A stretch of 8,272 nt of DNA from Bacteroidia bacterium. GTDB taxonomy: Bacteria > Bacteroidota > Bacteroidia > NS11-12g > UBA9320. The position numbers and the translations under genes were made by a program. The stretch is taken from NCBI GenBank assembly GCA_013042025.1, contig JABDQY010000074.1, positions 1 to 8,272 on the forward strand. Reading direction: 5' to 3'. The notes under the pieces are model-generated. The model worked only from the letters and a program-made list of their open reading frames with translations. It was not told where the DNA came from and did not search any database. Below are positions 1-6,574 of this stretch, piece after piece (positions within the stretch are counted from its first letter, which is position 1; every line of letters begins with the position of its first letter).

Positions 1-533
1 GTTCGATATGTTGCAGTTTCCAGCACTCCTCCGGGATGATAATGAGAATATTCGTAAATAGGTGCTGCAACTTCAGGAACGCAGCAGGTAAGATGAGGAG
101 GTTTTTCCTTAGCAAGGTCAAACTGCACTCCACCCAGAGCACTTGGCCCCCAGGTACCAATTTTGCCATCGCTCCAAGATTGTGCTGCTATCCATTCTAC
201 CACGTCATATCCATCTTCTCCATTGTCGCTATCAATAGCAAAAGCTCCAGAAGAAGCAAATCTTCCTCGCCAATCTACTATAACAAAATTGTAGTTACTT
301 TTCGAGAAATCATATCCAATATCAAAGGGTAAACCAATGATGGTATAAAAGAATTTTCCATAAGGTGTCATTATTAGAATAGTTGGCTTTTGAACGGTGC
401 TATCGTTTGAATAAAAATCTGCCGCTAGATATTTGCCATCTCGCATAGGAATATCGCGGGAATCAGGAGACAATTGAGCAGAGGTTGCCGTTGTTATCAA
501 TAATGCAACAAGACTAAAAAAGTAGTTTTTCAT
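1..533 (-). CDS. Secreted CocE/NonD-type (S15-like) alpha/beta hydrolase, N-terminal part
   Basis: An open frame reads leftward from the ATG at 533-531 to the window edge, giving 177 codons; the C-terminus lies outside. Residues 1-19 form a signal peptide (MKN start, hydrophobic core, TSA/Q cleavage site), so export is expected. The mature N-terminus resembles CocE/X-Pro dipeptidyl-peptidase S15 family hydrolases. It has an IPMRDG start strand with ADFY (residues 29-41), a PYGK turn (57-60), VIVDWRGRFASSG (84-96), and the block WSDGKIGTWGPSALGG (120-135). Ser131 in G-P-S-A-L-G fits the nucleophile elbow GxSxxG. The family hydrolyses esters, acylated drugs or X-Pro peptides; the substrate cannot be told here. 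The catalytic Asp and His would lie beyond the edge. A TACTTTTG box lies just upstream. The family assignment is fairly secure, the reaction is not. A plus-strand open frame at 36-332 is only its shadow. Confidence 0.88.
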   Translation of the reverse strand, partial: MKNYFFSLVALLITTATSAQLSPDSRDIPMRDGKYLAADFYSNDSTVQKPTILIMTPYGKFFYTIIGLPFDIGYDFSKSNYNFVIVDWRGRFASSGAFAIDSDNGEDGYDVVEWIAAQSWSDGKIGTWGPSALGGVQFDLAKEKPPHLTCCVPEVAAPIYEYSHYHPGGVLETATYR

Positions 534-553
534 GGTTAATTGTTGATTTCTGT

Positions 554-561
554 CAAAAGTA
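554..561 (-). promoter_or_regulatory. Candidate -7 box (TACTTTTG) for the secreted hydrolase gene
   Basis: Read on the minus strand, the octamer is an exact match to the Bacteroidota sigma-A -7 consensus TAnnTTTG. It sits 20 nt before the ATG at 533, which would leave a leader of roughly 14 nt. No convincing TTG -33 element is visible at the usual spacing, so support rests on one box only. Confidence 0.45.
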
Positions 562-637
562 CATTACCACCTTCTAAAGAATTGAAATTAAAAACAACTA
601 CTCATCTACGAGTTAACCACAATTTAATTGCAGCTAA

Positions 638-2737
638 TTATTTCAATACAATTTTATGAATCGTTGTTGAATTCTCCGTTGAAATTCGCACCAAATAAAT
701 TCCTAATGGATTCTGCTGAAGTTCAACCGTTCTAGAATTACCAAAATGAACCAATTGTCCTTTGTTATTGTAAACTTCAACTGAGTTAATTCCACTCCAT
801 GTGTTGATTGAAAAGGAGCTTGAAGTAGGATTGGGGTAGAGAATTGGATTTGGAATATCCACTTTGTCAACCGAAACTGGGTCGTTACCTACCAATTCGA
901 TGGCACCTATGTCTGGTGTCGTTGGATTACGTGGGTTTCCATGGAAGTCGTCTATAACAGATGAAAGAGGAATTCCTTTGTTAAGAACAGTAAGACTTGC
1001 AGGTCTAAAATCTCCATTTCCAGGATCTACAAATTGAGGATATCCCAAAAGGTTTTGTCCACCACTACGCGTATTGAAACTGGTTAGGTTATAGCTATTC
1101 ATACCAACACTATCTTCGTTGAAAGCAAGACTGTCTTTATAATAAATTGCATTATGTGAAGCTGTCCAATTACTACTATCAATACTCTTTATTACGCGTC
1201 CCATTCTACCTAAATTGTCCATGGAAATGATATTGTTTATTATTGAATAATTACCTTTTCGAAGACAAAGAGCTACAGGAATTAACGTGTCTGTATTGCA
1301 GCTCTCAAAGTGGATGGTATTGTATAGAATATCGAAGGTGGCAGTATTGCTTCCAAAGCAACTAATGGCCTGGGTTGCTAAATTACCGATATAGGGAGTT
1401 GGATGATTAGGATATCTTTTTGAAACTCGTTCATAAGCAATGTTTGGAACATCGTATGAGATTATGTTGTTAACGATTCTGCAACTATCATTTGAAGCAG
1501 ATATCTCAATAGCGGTAAGGGGGTAGGTTAGTCCAATTGAGTTGCCTTTGTAATTCAATTTAATATAGTTGTTGTAGATTACTTGCTTCCCGTTTAAAGA
1601 CCCGCTTGTTATAGCTTCAATGGGGTCACTTCCATTCTTGTTCGTTTCAAATGTTATATGATTATTTGATATTGAAACATCATCATTGCTAAAGACATCA
1701 ATTACAGTGGAATAAGTAGATTCTTTTAGATCAATAATATTATTATCGATTGAAATTTTACCGGATTTATCATGAATGAAACTAAAAGCTATAAAGTGAT
1801 TTCTATAGTTAGAATAAGAGCGAATAGCCGACCTTCCCCATAGACCAAAACTACCTGCTTCTCCTGTAAAATCATGAATATAGTTGTCGTGAACTTTAAT
1901 AACGCTGCCGTCGTAACCACCGACAGCAAATATTCCTACAATATGATATCCTACTATGGTATGACCCATGTTGGGTCTGGTAATTTCATTGTTTTGTATA
2001 ACGTCATTGCTTCCAAAGTCCGCTATTCCAAAATATACGAAATCTTCAATTTTATTTTCTTCAATCATGTTAGAGATTGCAAAGGAAGTATCGTAATAAG
2101 CCAATATTCCGAACATGGAATTTTTAATTGTATTCTTCTTAATGATAATGTTTTTAGACCTAGTTGGCTTTGGCGTTATATAAGCAGGGTCGTTATAGAT
2201 TGGACTCTCATCTACGGGTATGTAAACACTATCTGCTAGACTTATTCCTATAGAAAAATGTTGATCACGATCTGAAGTAGTAGCACTTTGAATCGTATTG
2301 TTTTCAATTTGAATATCTTGAGAACCATATCTAATTTCTATACCTATAGGGGTGTTTGTATATGAAAGGCTTCGAATTGTAAGATTCCTTAAGATTACAT
2401 TTTGTGCACTATCGAAGCAAAAAACATGTTGCCCTTTTGCAGTAGTTTGATTGAAATTTAACTCCTCACCATTTCCATCTATAGTCAATTGATAAGAATT
2501 TGAACCTCCAATGTTTGGAAGAGTAACTTGCTCTGAATATGGACCTGAATTTGAAGTTACCTGAATTGTTACATTTCCGTTTAAACCATTTGCTTCTAAA
2601 GCATCGACCGCTTGGTTAAAACTAATAAAGTTTGTACTACTCGCTGATGAGTTTTGATCAATGGTGAATGTGCCGCTCAGTTGAGCTTGAAGATTAAGAG
2701 TAAGAAAGCAAATGAAGGCTAGATAGATTGATTTCAT
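638..2737 (-). CDS. T9SS-secreted right-handed beta-helix protein
   Basis: A 699-residue protein. I chose the ATG at 2737 because it opens a good signal peptide (MKSIYLAFICFLTLNLQA, cleavage before Q19). An in-frame ATG at 2830 would add 31 residues ahead of the signal peptide and lies in the loop of a terminator hairpin. After an N-terminal part (about 20-110) resembling the start of pectin-lyase-like folds, there are about twelve short strand repeats with asparagine ladders. Examples are IQIENNTI, IIIKKNTI, VIQNNEI, ISIDNNII, VSISNNHI, IVNNIIS and IINNIIS. These are parallel beta-helix (PbH1/NosD-like) coils. PDIGAIEL at 608-615 matches the motif that commonly closes such helices. The last about 79 residues hold a type A T9SS sorting domain (YPNPTS near 634-639, then GQLV, GIYLVRI and a terminal KIVLK). 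It is therefore probably exported through the Por system to the surface or medium. Catalytic residues cannot be assigned; it could be a polysaccharide lyase-like enzyme or a structural or adhesive protein. Confidence 0.92.
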   Translation of the reverse strand: MKSIYLAFICFLTLNLQAQLSGTFTIDQNSSASSTNFISFNQAVDALEANGLNGNVTIQVTSNSGPYSEQVTLPNIGGSNSYQLTIDGNGEELNFNQTTAKGQHVFCFDSAQNVILRNLTIRSLSYTNTPIGIEIRYGSQDIQIENNTIQSATTSDRDQHFSIGISLADSVYIPVDESPIYNDPAYITPKPTRSKNIIIKKNTIKNSMFGILAYYDTSFAISNMIEENKIEDFVYFGIADFGSNDVIQNNEITRPNMGHTIVGYHIVGIFAVGGYDGSVIKVHDNYIHDFTGEAGSFGLWGRSAIRSYSNYRNHFIAFSFIHDKSGKISIDNNIIDLKESTYSTVIDVFSNDDVSISNNHITFETNKNGSDPIEAITSGSLNGKQVIYNNYIKLNYKGNSIGLTYPLTAIEISASNDSCRIVNNIISYDVPNIAYERVSKRYPNHPTPYIGNLATQAISCFGSNTATFDILYNTIHFESCNTDTLIPVALCLRKGNYSIINNIISMDNLGRMGRVIKSIDSSNWTASHNAIYYKDSLAFNEDSVGMNSYNLTSFNTRSGGQNLLGYPQFVDPGNGDFRPASLTVLNKGIPLSSVIDDFHGNPRNPTTPDIGAIELVGNDPVSVDKVDIPNPILYPNPTSSSFSINTWSGINSVEVYNNKGQLVHFGNSRTVELQQNPLGIYLVRISTENSTTIHKIVLK

Positions 2738-2810
2738 AGAAAAGTTAAAGTTAAGAATAATACTAGAAAGATGAAAACTGTAGAATAAAAGTTGCTTTAA
2801 GCTTGCAAAG

Positions 2811-2848
2811 TAAAAAGGGTATCCCGCCATGCGAGATACCCTTTTTTA
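2811..2848. terminator. Rho-independent terminator, T-tracts on both strands
   Basis: Arms GGGTATC (2817-2823) and GATACCC (2835-2841) pair perfectly. An inner CGC/GCG pairing follows after one mismatch, leaving a CAT loop. A T-run follows on the plus strand (2842-2847), and on the minus strand the stem is followed by TTTTTA (2816-2811). It lies 29 nt past the stop codon of the minus-strand RRM gene, whose transcript it should end. The T9SS gene downstream therefore needs its own promoter in the roughly 75 bp that follow, where I see only weak -7-like boxes. Confidence 0.9.
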
Positions 2849-2869
2849 GAATAATTTGAAAAATATATT

Positions 2870-3136
2870 TTAATATCTTCTTTCTCTTCTTTCTGGTCGT
2901 GCTTCAGCAACTTTAACTACTAGTGTTCTTCCTTCATAAGAAGAATCATTAAGTTCAGCAATAGCAGTTTGACCTGCAGCTTCATCACTCATCTCTACGA
3001 AACCAAATCCTTTAGATCTGTTTCTTTCTCGGTCAAAAATTACTTTAGACGAAGTTACTTCACCATAAGGTTCAAATAATTGTCTTAAATCGTCATCGTC
3101 TGCGTTAAAAGGCAAACTTGCTACAAAAATGTTCAT
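2870..3136 (-). CDS. Single-RRM RNA-binding protein
   Basis: The 88-residue protein is almost entirely one RNA recognition motif. RNP2 is IFVASL (residues 3-8), with the aromatic F4. RNP1 is KGFGFVEM (42-49), with F44 and F46 positioned to stack on RNA bases. The DDDLRQLFEPYGEV helix and the EGRTLVVKVAEARP final strand are also typical. The tail is short and arginine-rich (RRERRY) rather than a long glycine-rich region. Bacterial RRM proteins of this size are cytoplasmic single-stranded RNA binders, often linked to cold or stress adaptation in cyanobacteria and common in Bacteroidota; RNA targets are unknown here. The gene stands alone, with its own candidate promoter, a leader of about 90 nt and a strong terminator, so it is probably monocistronic and well expressed. 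The domain call is near certain; the physiological role is inferred. Confidence 0.95.
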   Translation of the reverse strand: MNIFVASLPFNADDDDLRQLFEPYGEVTSSKVIFDRERNRSKGFGFVEMSDEAAGQTAIAELNDSSYEGRTLVVKVAEARPERRERRY

Positions 3137-3211
3137 TGTGTATATAAATTAAAAAATGTTTTAGAGCCTCAAACAAAAGCGAGTTACATGGTTAAATATA
3201 AGAAAGCCAGT

Positions 3212-3222
3212 GAGATAATCTC
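3212..3222. repeat. Short perfect inverted repeat in the RRM gene leader
   Basis: GAGAT-A-ATCTC is perfectly self-complementary around one central base. It lies about 6 nt downstream of the predicted transcription start of the RRM gene and 76 nt before its start codon. It has no T-run, so it is not a terminator for the upstream transporter gene. It could be an operator or a 5' leader element. At this length, chance occurrence is quite possible. Confidence 0.3.
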
Positions 3223-3234
3223 TTATTAATGGTA

Positions 3235-3242
3235 CAAAGATA
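3235..3242 (-). promoter_or_regulatory. Candidate -7 box (TATCTTTG) for the RRM gene
   Basis: On the minus strand this is an exact match to TAnnTTTG. Transcription would begin near 3228, giving a 5' leader of about 90 nt before the ATG at 3136. No TTG -33 element is evident, because the expected place overlaps the stop region of the upstream transporter gene. The leader contains the 11-nt inverted repeat at 3212-3222. Confidence 0.45.
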
Positions 3243-3261
3243 ACATATTTCTATCCTATAA

Positions 3262-4116
3262 TTAGATTTTATTTTTGAGGAATAAATTCACCAAGAATCC
3301 TCCAGTGAAGTACATAATGAGACTATAAACAGCGGGTGCAATCCCATATGAAACATTTGCCAGTAAAGTTCCTGCTATCATTAATGCCATTGTTCCGTTT
3401 TGAATACCTGATTCCAATGAAATTGTTACTGCTTGCTTGCCGCTCAGTTTTAGAAGTCTGGATGTACCAAAGCCAAAGAGCATAGTGATTGAGTTTAAAA
3501 GCAGAGCAAGTATACCAGCCTGAGCAAAGTAATCTAGAATATGAGCTCTTTCCTTTATAACTATTCCCACGATAATAAGTGCTAATAGAATTACAGATAT
3601 CACGCGAACTGGCTTCTCCATTTTTGCTGCAAAATCTGGAACCCTATTTTTAATAACCATTCCAGCTATCATTGGTATAATAACTACAATAATCATAGTA
3701 CCAATGGTTTTTACAGTATCCAATTGAATGTCTTTCCCATCTCCGGCAAAGTTTTCTAAGCCAATATTTACGATAATTGGAATACTGAATACAGTAATAA
3801 CACTAGTAACTGCGGTTAAGCTAACAGACAATGCCGTATCTGCTTTCGCAAGAAGTGATAAGAGATTAGAAGTAGGACCTCCTGGGCACGCTGCAAGAAT
3901 CATAATACCAACTGCTACTTCTGGGTTGGTAGGCAATAGTTTTAGCAGTCCAAATGCAATTAATGGGAGAAAGATAAGTTGGTTTATAAGACCTAGAAAT
4001 ATAGCTTTCGGCTTCTCAAAAACACGTTTGAAATCGTCAATAACTAAAGTTAAGCCCATTCCCCACATGGTGAAGATTAAGGCTAATCCGAGAATTAAGG
4101 TTGCAGTACCGTTCAT
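3262..4116 (-). CDS. Bile acid:sodium symporter (BASS) family transporter
   Basis: A 284-residue, very hydrophobic protein with about nine to ten predicted membrane helices and no cleaved signal peptide, so it is an inner-membrane protein. Two family hallmarks are clear. One is the broken-helix motif ACPGGPTSN (76-84), matching the CPGG..SN crossover in TM4. The other is ESGIQNGTMA (235-244), matching the E-(T/S)-G-x-Q-N motif of TM9. In structurally solved bacterial homologues these regions form the Na+ sites. The protein should co-transport an organic anion with sodium. Despite the family name, bacterial members carry varied solutes (for example 2-keto acids or pantoate in some), so the substrate is undetermined. 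The length is normal for bacterial BASS proteins. The first residues (MNGTATLILG) lead straight into helix 1, supporting this start. It is transcribed divergently from the ABC-F gene across a 106-bp region, and no metabolic neighbour hints at the substrate. Confidence 0.93.
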   Translation of the reverse strand: MNGTATLILGLALIFTMWGMGLTLVIDDFKRVFEKPKAIFLGLINQLIFLPLIAFGLLKLLPTNPEVAVGIMILAACPGGPTSNLLSLLAKADTALSVSLTAVTSVITVFSIPIIVNIGLENFAGDGKDIQLDTVKTIGTMIIVVIIPMIAGMVIKNRVPDFAAKMEKPVRVISVILLALIIVGIVIKERAHILDYFAQAGILALLLNSITMLFGFGTSRLLKLSGKQAVTISLESGIQNGTMALMIAGTLLANVSYGIAPAVYSLIMYFTGGFLVNLFLKNKI

Positions 4117-4222
4117 ATGATTTAGGAGTTCGTTTTAGGTTAGGTTCTTTTTATGTTCAATAATAGCCAACTAACTACGTTTTACCAATATAAACTAGTA
4201 ATATTGCAGCCCTTTTAGAATA
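4117..4222. promoter_or_regulatory. Divergent intergenic promoter region with an inverted repeat
   Basis: This region must drive both the BASS gene (leftward) and the ABC-F gene (rightward). Leftward, TATTATTG (4165 to 4158) is one mismatch from TAnnTTTG, with a TTG at 4188 to 4186 about 20 nt upstream. Rightward, TAATATTG (4199-4206) is also one mismatch away and would give a very short leader. An inverted repeat, CAATAT (4186-4191) and ATATTG (4201-4206) with a 9-nt spacer, overlaps the rightward -7 candidate and the leftward -33 candidate. It could be an operator, but AT-rich repeats like this also occur by chance. Neither start codon has a Shine-Dalgarno sequence. Confidence 0.4.
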
Positions 4223-5842
4223 ATGATTACAGTAAGCGATTTATCTTTACGATTTGGAAAACGAGTTTTGTTTGATGAAGTAAACCTAAAATTTACAACA
4301 AACAATTGCTATGGAATTATCGGTGCAAATGGTGCCGGTAAATCTACATTTCTTAAGATCTTAACCGGCGAAATTGAGTCCACTACGGGTCATGTGTCTG
4401 TTGAGCCGGGTAAAAGAATGGCTGTCCTTAAGCAGGATCACTTTGAGTATGACGAACACCCTGTTATTCATACAGTTATGATGGGTCACAAAGAGATGTA
4501 CACCATTATGCAAGAAAAGGATGAGCTTTATCTTAAGCCTGATTTTAATGAAGAAGACGGAATAAAAGCTTCTGAACTGGAAGAGAAATTTGCTGAGATG
4601 AATGGGTGGATGGCTGAAAGTGAAGCAGGAGAGGTGCTAAGCGGATTAGGAATACCAACTTCGAAGCATCACATGTTAATGAAGGATTTAAGCAACACCG
4701 AAAAAGTAAGAGTGTTGTTAGCCCAAACCTTATTTGGTAATCCAGATATTCTCGTAATGGATGAGCCTACAAATGATTTGGACATCGAAACTGTTAACTG
4801 GTTAGAGAACTTTATCCTAAATTTTCCAAACTTAGTAATTGTGGTTTCTCACGATAGACACTTCTTGGATGCGGTATGTACTCAAATTGTAGATATTGAT
4901 TTCAGCAAAATAAGCTTGTTTGGTGGTAACTATGCGTTCTGGTACGAGAGCTCACAATTGGCTCTTCGTCAACAACAAAATCAAAACAAGAAAGCTGAAG
5001 AACGTAAAAAGGAACTGCAAGAGTTTATTGCTCGATTCAGTGCAAACGTTAAAAAATCGAAGCAGGCTACATCGCGTAAGAAAATGCTTGAAAACCTAAA
5101 TCTAGAGGAGATTAAACCATCTAGTAGAAAATACCCGGCTATCATATTTGTACAGGAACGTGAAGCAGGAGATCAAGTACTTAACGTGTCTCAGTTGACA
5201 TTAGAACCATATTTTAGAGATATTTCATTCAATTTAACCAAAGGAGATAAGGTGTTTTTATACTCTCAACATGGCATCATCACTTCAAAATTTTATGAAG
5301 TGTTAAATGGTGATATTGAGCCAGATAGTGGTTCAATTGAGTGGGGTGTAACAATCAACCAAGCATATCTTCCTAACGATAATGAAAAGTATTTTAAATC
5401 AGACTTGAGTTTGGTGGATTGGCTTCGTCAGTATTCTGAAGAAAAGGATGAAACATTCATTCGTGGGTTTTTAGGTAAGATGTTGTTTAGTGGTGATGAA
5501 GCATTGAAACAGTGCAACGTGTTGAGTGGAGGAGAAAAAGTACGTTGTATGATTTCACGTCTTATGCTTGCAAATCCCAACATGTTGTTATTAGATGAAC
5601 CGTTGAATCACTTAGATCTTGAATCAATTATTGCATTTAACAATAGCTTAAAAGACTATAAGGGAACTGCAATATTTACATCGCATGACCACAAATTTGT
5701 GCAAACAATAGCAAATCGAATTATTGAAATTGGACCAAATGGTTTGGTAGATAAACGAACTGAATTTGATACTTACATTGAAGACTCAAGTATTGAAGAA
5801 AGAAGAAAAGAATTATACCTAGGATTAACATTAGAAACATAA
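4223..5842 (+). CDS. ABC-F family ATPase (YbiT-like) with one degenerate ATP site
   Basis: The 539-residue protein has two fused ATP-binding cassettes and no membrane helices, as in ribosome-associated ABC-F translation factors. Sequence and layout resemble E. coli YbiT, including the MGHKE...EEDG segment near 87-113 and RFSANVKKSKQATSR (271-285) in the inter-domain linker that contacts P-site tRNA in this family. NBD1 has an intact Walker A (GANGAGKS, 34-41), Walker B/Glu (ILVMDE, 176-181) and H-loop His210. Its signature is LSNTE (156-160) instead of LSGGE. NBD2 has intact LSGGE (434-438), Walker B/Glu (MLLLDE, 454-459) and His488. Its Walker A position reads SQHGIITSK (348-356), so the lysine is replaced by Thr354. 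DEPLNHLD also replaces the usual DEPTNHLD. NBD1 Walker A with NBD2 signature makes a canonical site; the reciprocal site is degenerate on both faces. It heads a probable operon with the FKBP and PepE genes. It is expected to act on ribosomes during translation; a role in antibiotic protection is possible but not indicated. Confidence 0.95.
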   Translation: MITVSDLSLRFGKRVLFDEVNLKFTTNNCYGIIGANGAGKSTFLKILTGEIESTTGHVSVEPGKRMAVLKQDHFEYDEHPVIHTVMMGHKEMYTIMQEKDELYLKPDFNEEDGIKASELEEKFAEMNGWMAESEAGEVLSGLGIPTSKHHMLMKDLSNTEKVRVLLAQTLFGNPDILVMDEPTNDLDIETVNWLENFILNFPNLVIVVSHDRHFLDAVCTQIVDIDFSKISLFGGNYAFWYESSQLALRQQQNQNKKAEERKKELQEFIARFSANVKKSKQATSRKKMLENLNLEEIKPSSRKYPAIIFVQEREAGDQVLNVSQLTLEPYFRDISFNLTKGDKVFLYSQHGIITSKFYEVLNGDIEPDSGSIEWGVTINQAYLPNDNEKYFKSDLSLVDWLRQYSEEKDETFIRGFLGKMLFSGDEALKQCNVLSGGEKVRCMISRLMLANPNMLLLDEPLNHLDLESIIAFNNSLKDYKGTAIFTSHDHKFVQTIANRIIEIGPNGLVDKRTEFDTYIEDSSIEERRKELYLGLTLET

Positions 5843-5851
5843 ATATACAAA

Positions 5852-6574
5852 ATGAAAAACCTTTTTTATTTAACATTAATTGCGTTGACGTTTTCAGCGT
5901 GTAACGAAGCTCCTAGTTTTGATGGTGCATCAGAACCAGTTTTAACAAATACACTAGATTCAGCTAGTTATATGCTAGGAATTGAATACGGGTCTTGGTT
6001 GAGAAGTATGGGCCCAGAAGATATTAATTATCAGCTATTTGCCAATGCAGTTAAAACAAGTCTTACTGAGGATTCTGTATACCTAGATGAAATGACTAGA
6101 GGAATGTTCTTAAGAACGTACTTCCAAGATTTTGCTGCTAAAAAGCAAGAAGAAATGGAAAAAGAGTTTGCTCCACAAAAGGAGGAAGCAATGGCTTGGT
6201 TAAGCGATGTGAAATTACAAGAAGGAGTGGTTGAACTTGAGCCAGGACTGCTTTATAAGGTTATTACAGAAGGGAATGGACCGAAACCTGCAGACGGTGA
6301 TCAGGTTACAGTTCTTTATGAAGGAAGATTCAAAGACGGTAAAGTATTTGACACCACTGCTGGTGGTGAGCCAAGAACATTTGGTGTAAATAATGTAATT
6401 CCTGGATGGACCAAAGCATTAAAAGCAATGGCTAAAGGAAGCAAATGGCAAGTATGGATTTCTCCAGATTTAGCTTATGGTGTTGATCCTGATCCAAGAA
6501 GTGGTATTACTCCAAACAGTGCATTAATGTTTGATGTTGAGTTGGTTGATATAGCAACACCAACAGCACCTTAA
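5852..6574 (+). CDS. FKBP-type peptidyl-prolyl cis-trans isomerase lipoprotein
   Basis: A 240-residue protein that begins with a lipoprotein signal (hydrophobic stretch, then TFSAC; Cys17 would be lipidated), placing it on the envelope membrane facing the periplasm. Residues 33-120 form a helical FKBP N-terminal/dimerisation-like region as in Mip/FkpA proteins. It includes a charged, coiled-coil-prone stretch (AAKKQEEMEKEF, 95-106). The FKBP domain spans about 130-235. Active-site positions are present: Tyr156, Phe166-Asp167 (VFDTT), the VIPGW motif (182-186), Tyr209 (AYG) and Phe227. It should catalyse proline isomerisation and assist folding of exported proteins. It starts 9 nt after the ABC-F stop codon without a Shine-Dalgarno sequence, and its stop overlaps the next start (TAATG), so it is probably co-transcribed with both. 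A folding factor for envelope or T9SS cargo is a reasonable inference, but no specific client is visible. Confidence 0.95.
   Translation: MKNLFYLTLIALTFSACNEAPSFDGASEPVLTNTLDSASYMLGIEYGSWLRSMGPEDINYQLFANAVKTSLTEDSVYLDEMTRGMFLRTYFQDFAAKKQEEMEKEFAPQKEEAMAWLSDVKLQEGVVELEPGLLYKVITEGNGPKPADGDQVTVLYEGRFKDGKVFDTTAGGEPRTFGVNNVIPGWTKALKAMAKGSKWQVWISPDLAYGVDPDPRSGITPNSALMFDVELVDIATPTAP

Noticed and set aside
36..332. Plus-strand open frame of 98 codons
   Set aside because: It lies entirely antisense to the secreted CocE-like hydrolase gene, which has a signal peptide and family motifs; the product resembles nothing.
586..613. Possible weak terminator after the T9SS beta-helix gene (minus strand ACTC-N6-GAGT, then a T-run)
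   Set aside because: The stem is only 4 bp and is separated from the T-run; too weak to call.
1874..2239. Plus-strand open frame of 121 codons
   Set aside because: Antisense to the beta-helix repeats of the T9SS protein; repetitive AT-rich coding sequence readily leaves such shadows.
2738..2816. Promoter of the T9SS beta-helix gene (TAACTTTA and TTACTTTG candidates)
   Set aside because: Each deviates from TAnnTTTG, and spacing to a -33 element or to the ATG is poor; a promoter must exist here but I cannot place it.
3728..4120. Plus-strand open frame of 130 codons
   Set aside because: Antisense to the BASS transporter over its conserved CPGG motif; no domain-like features.
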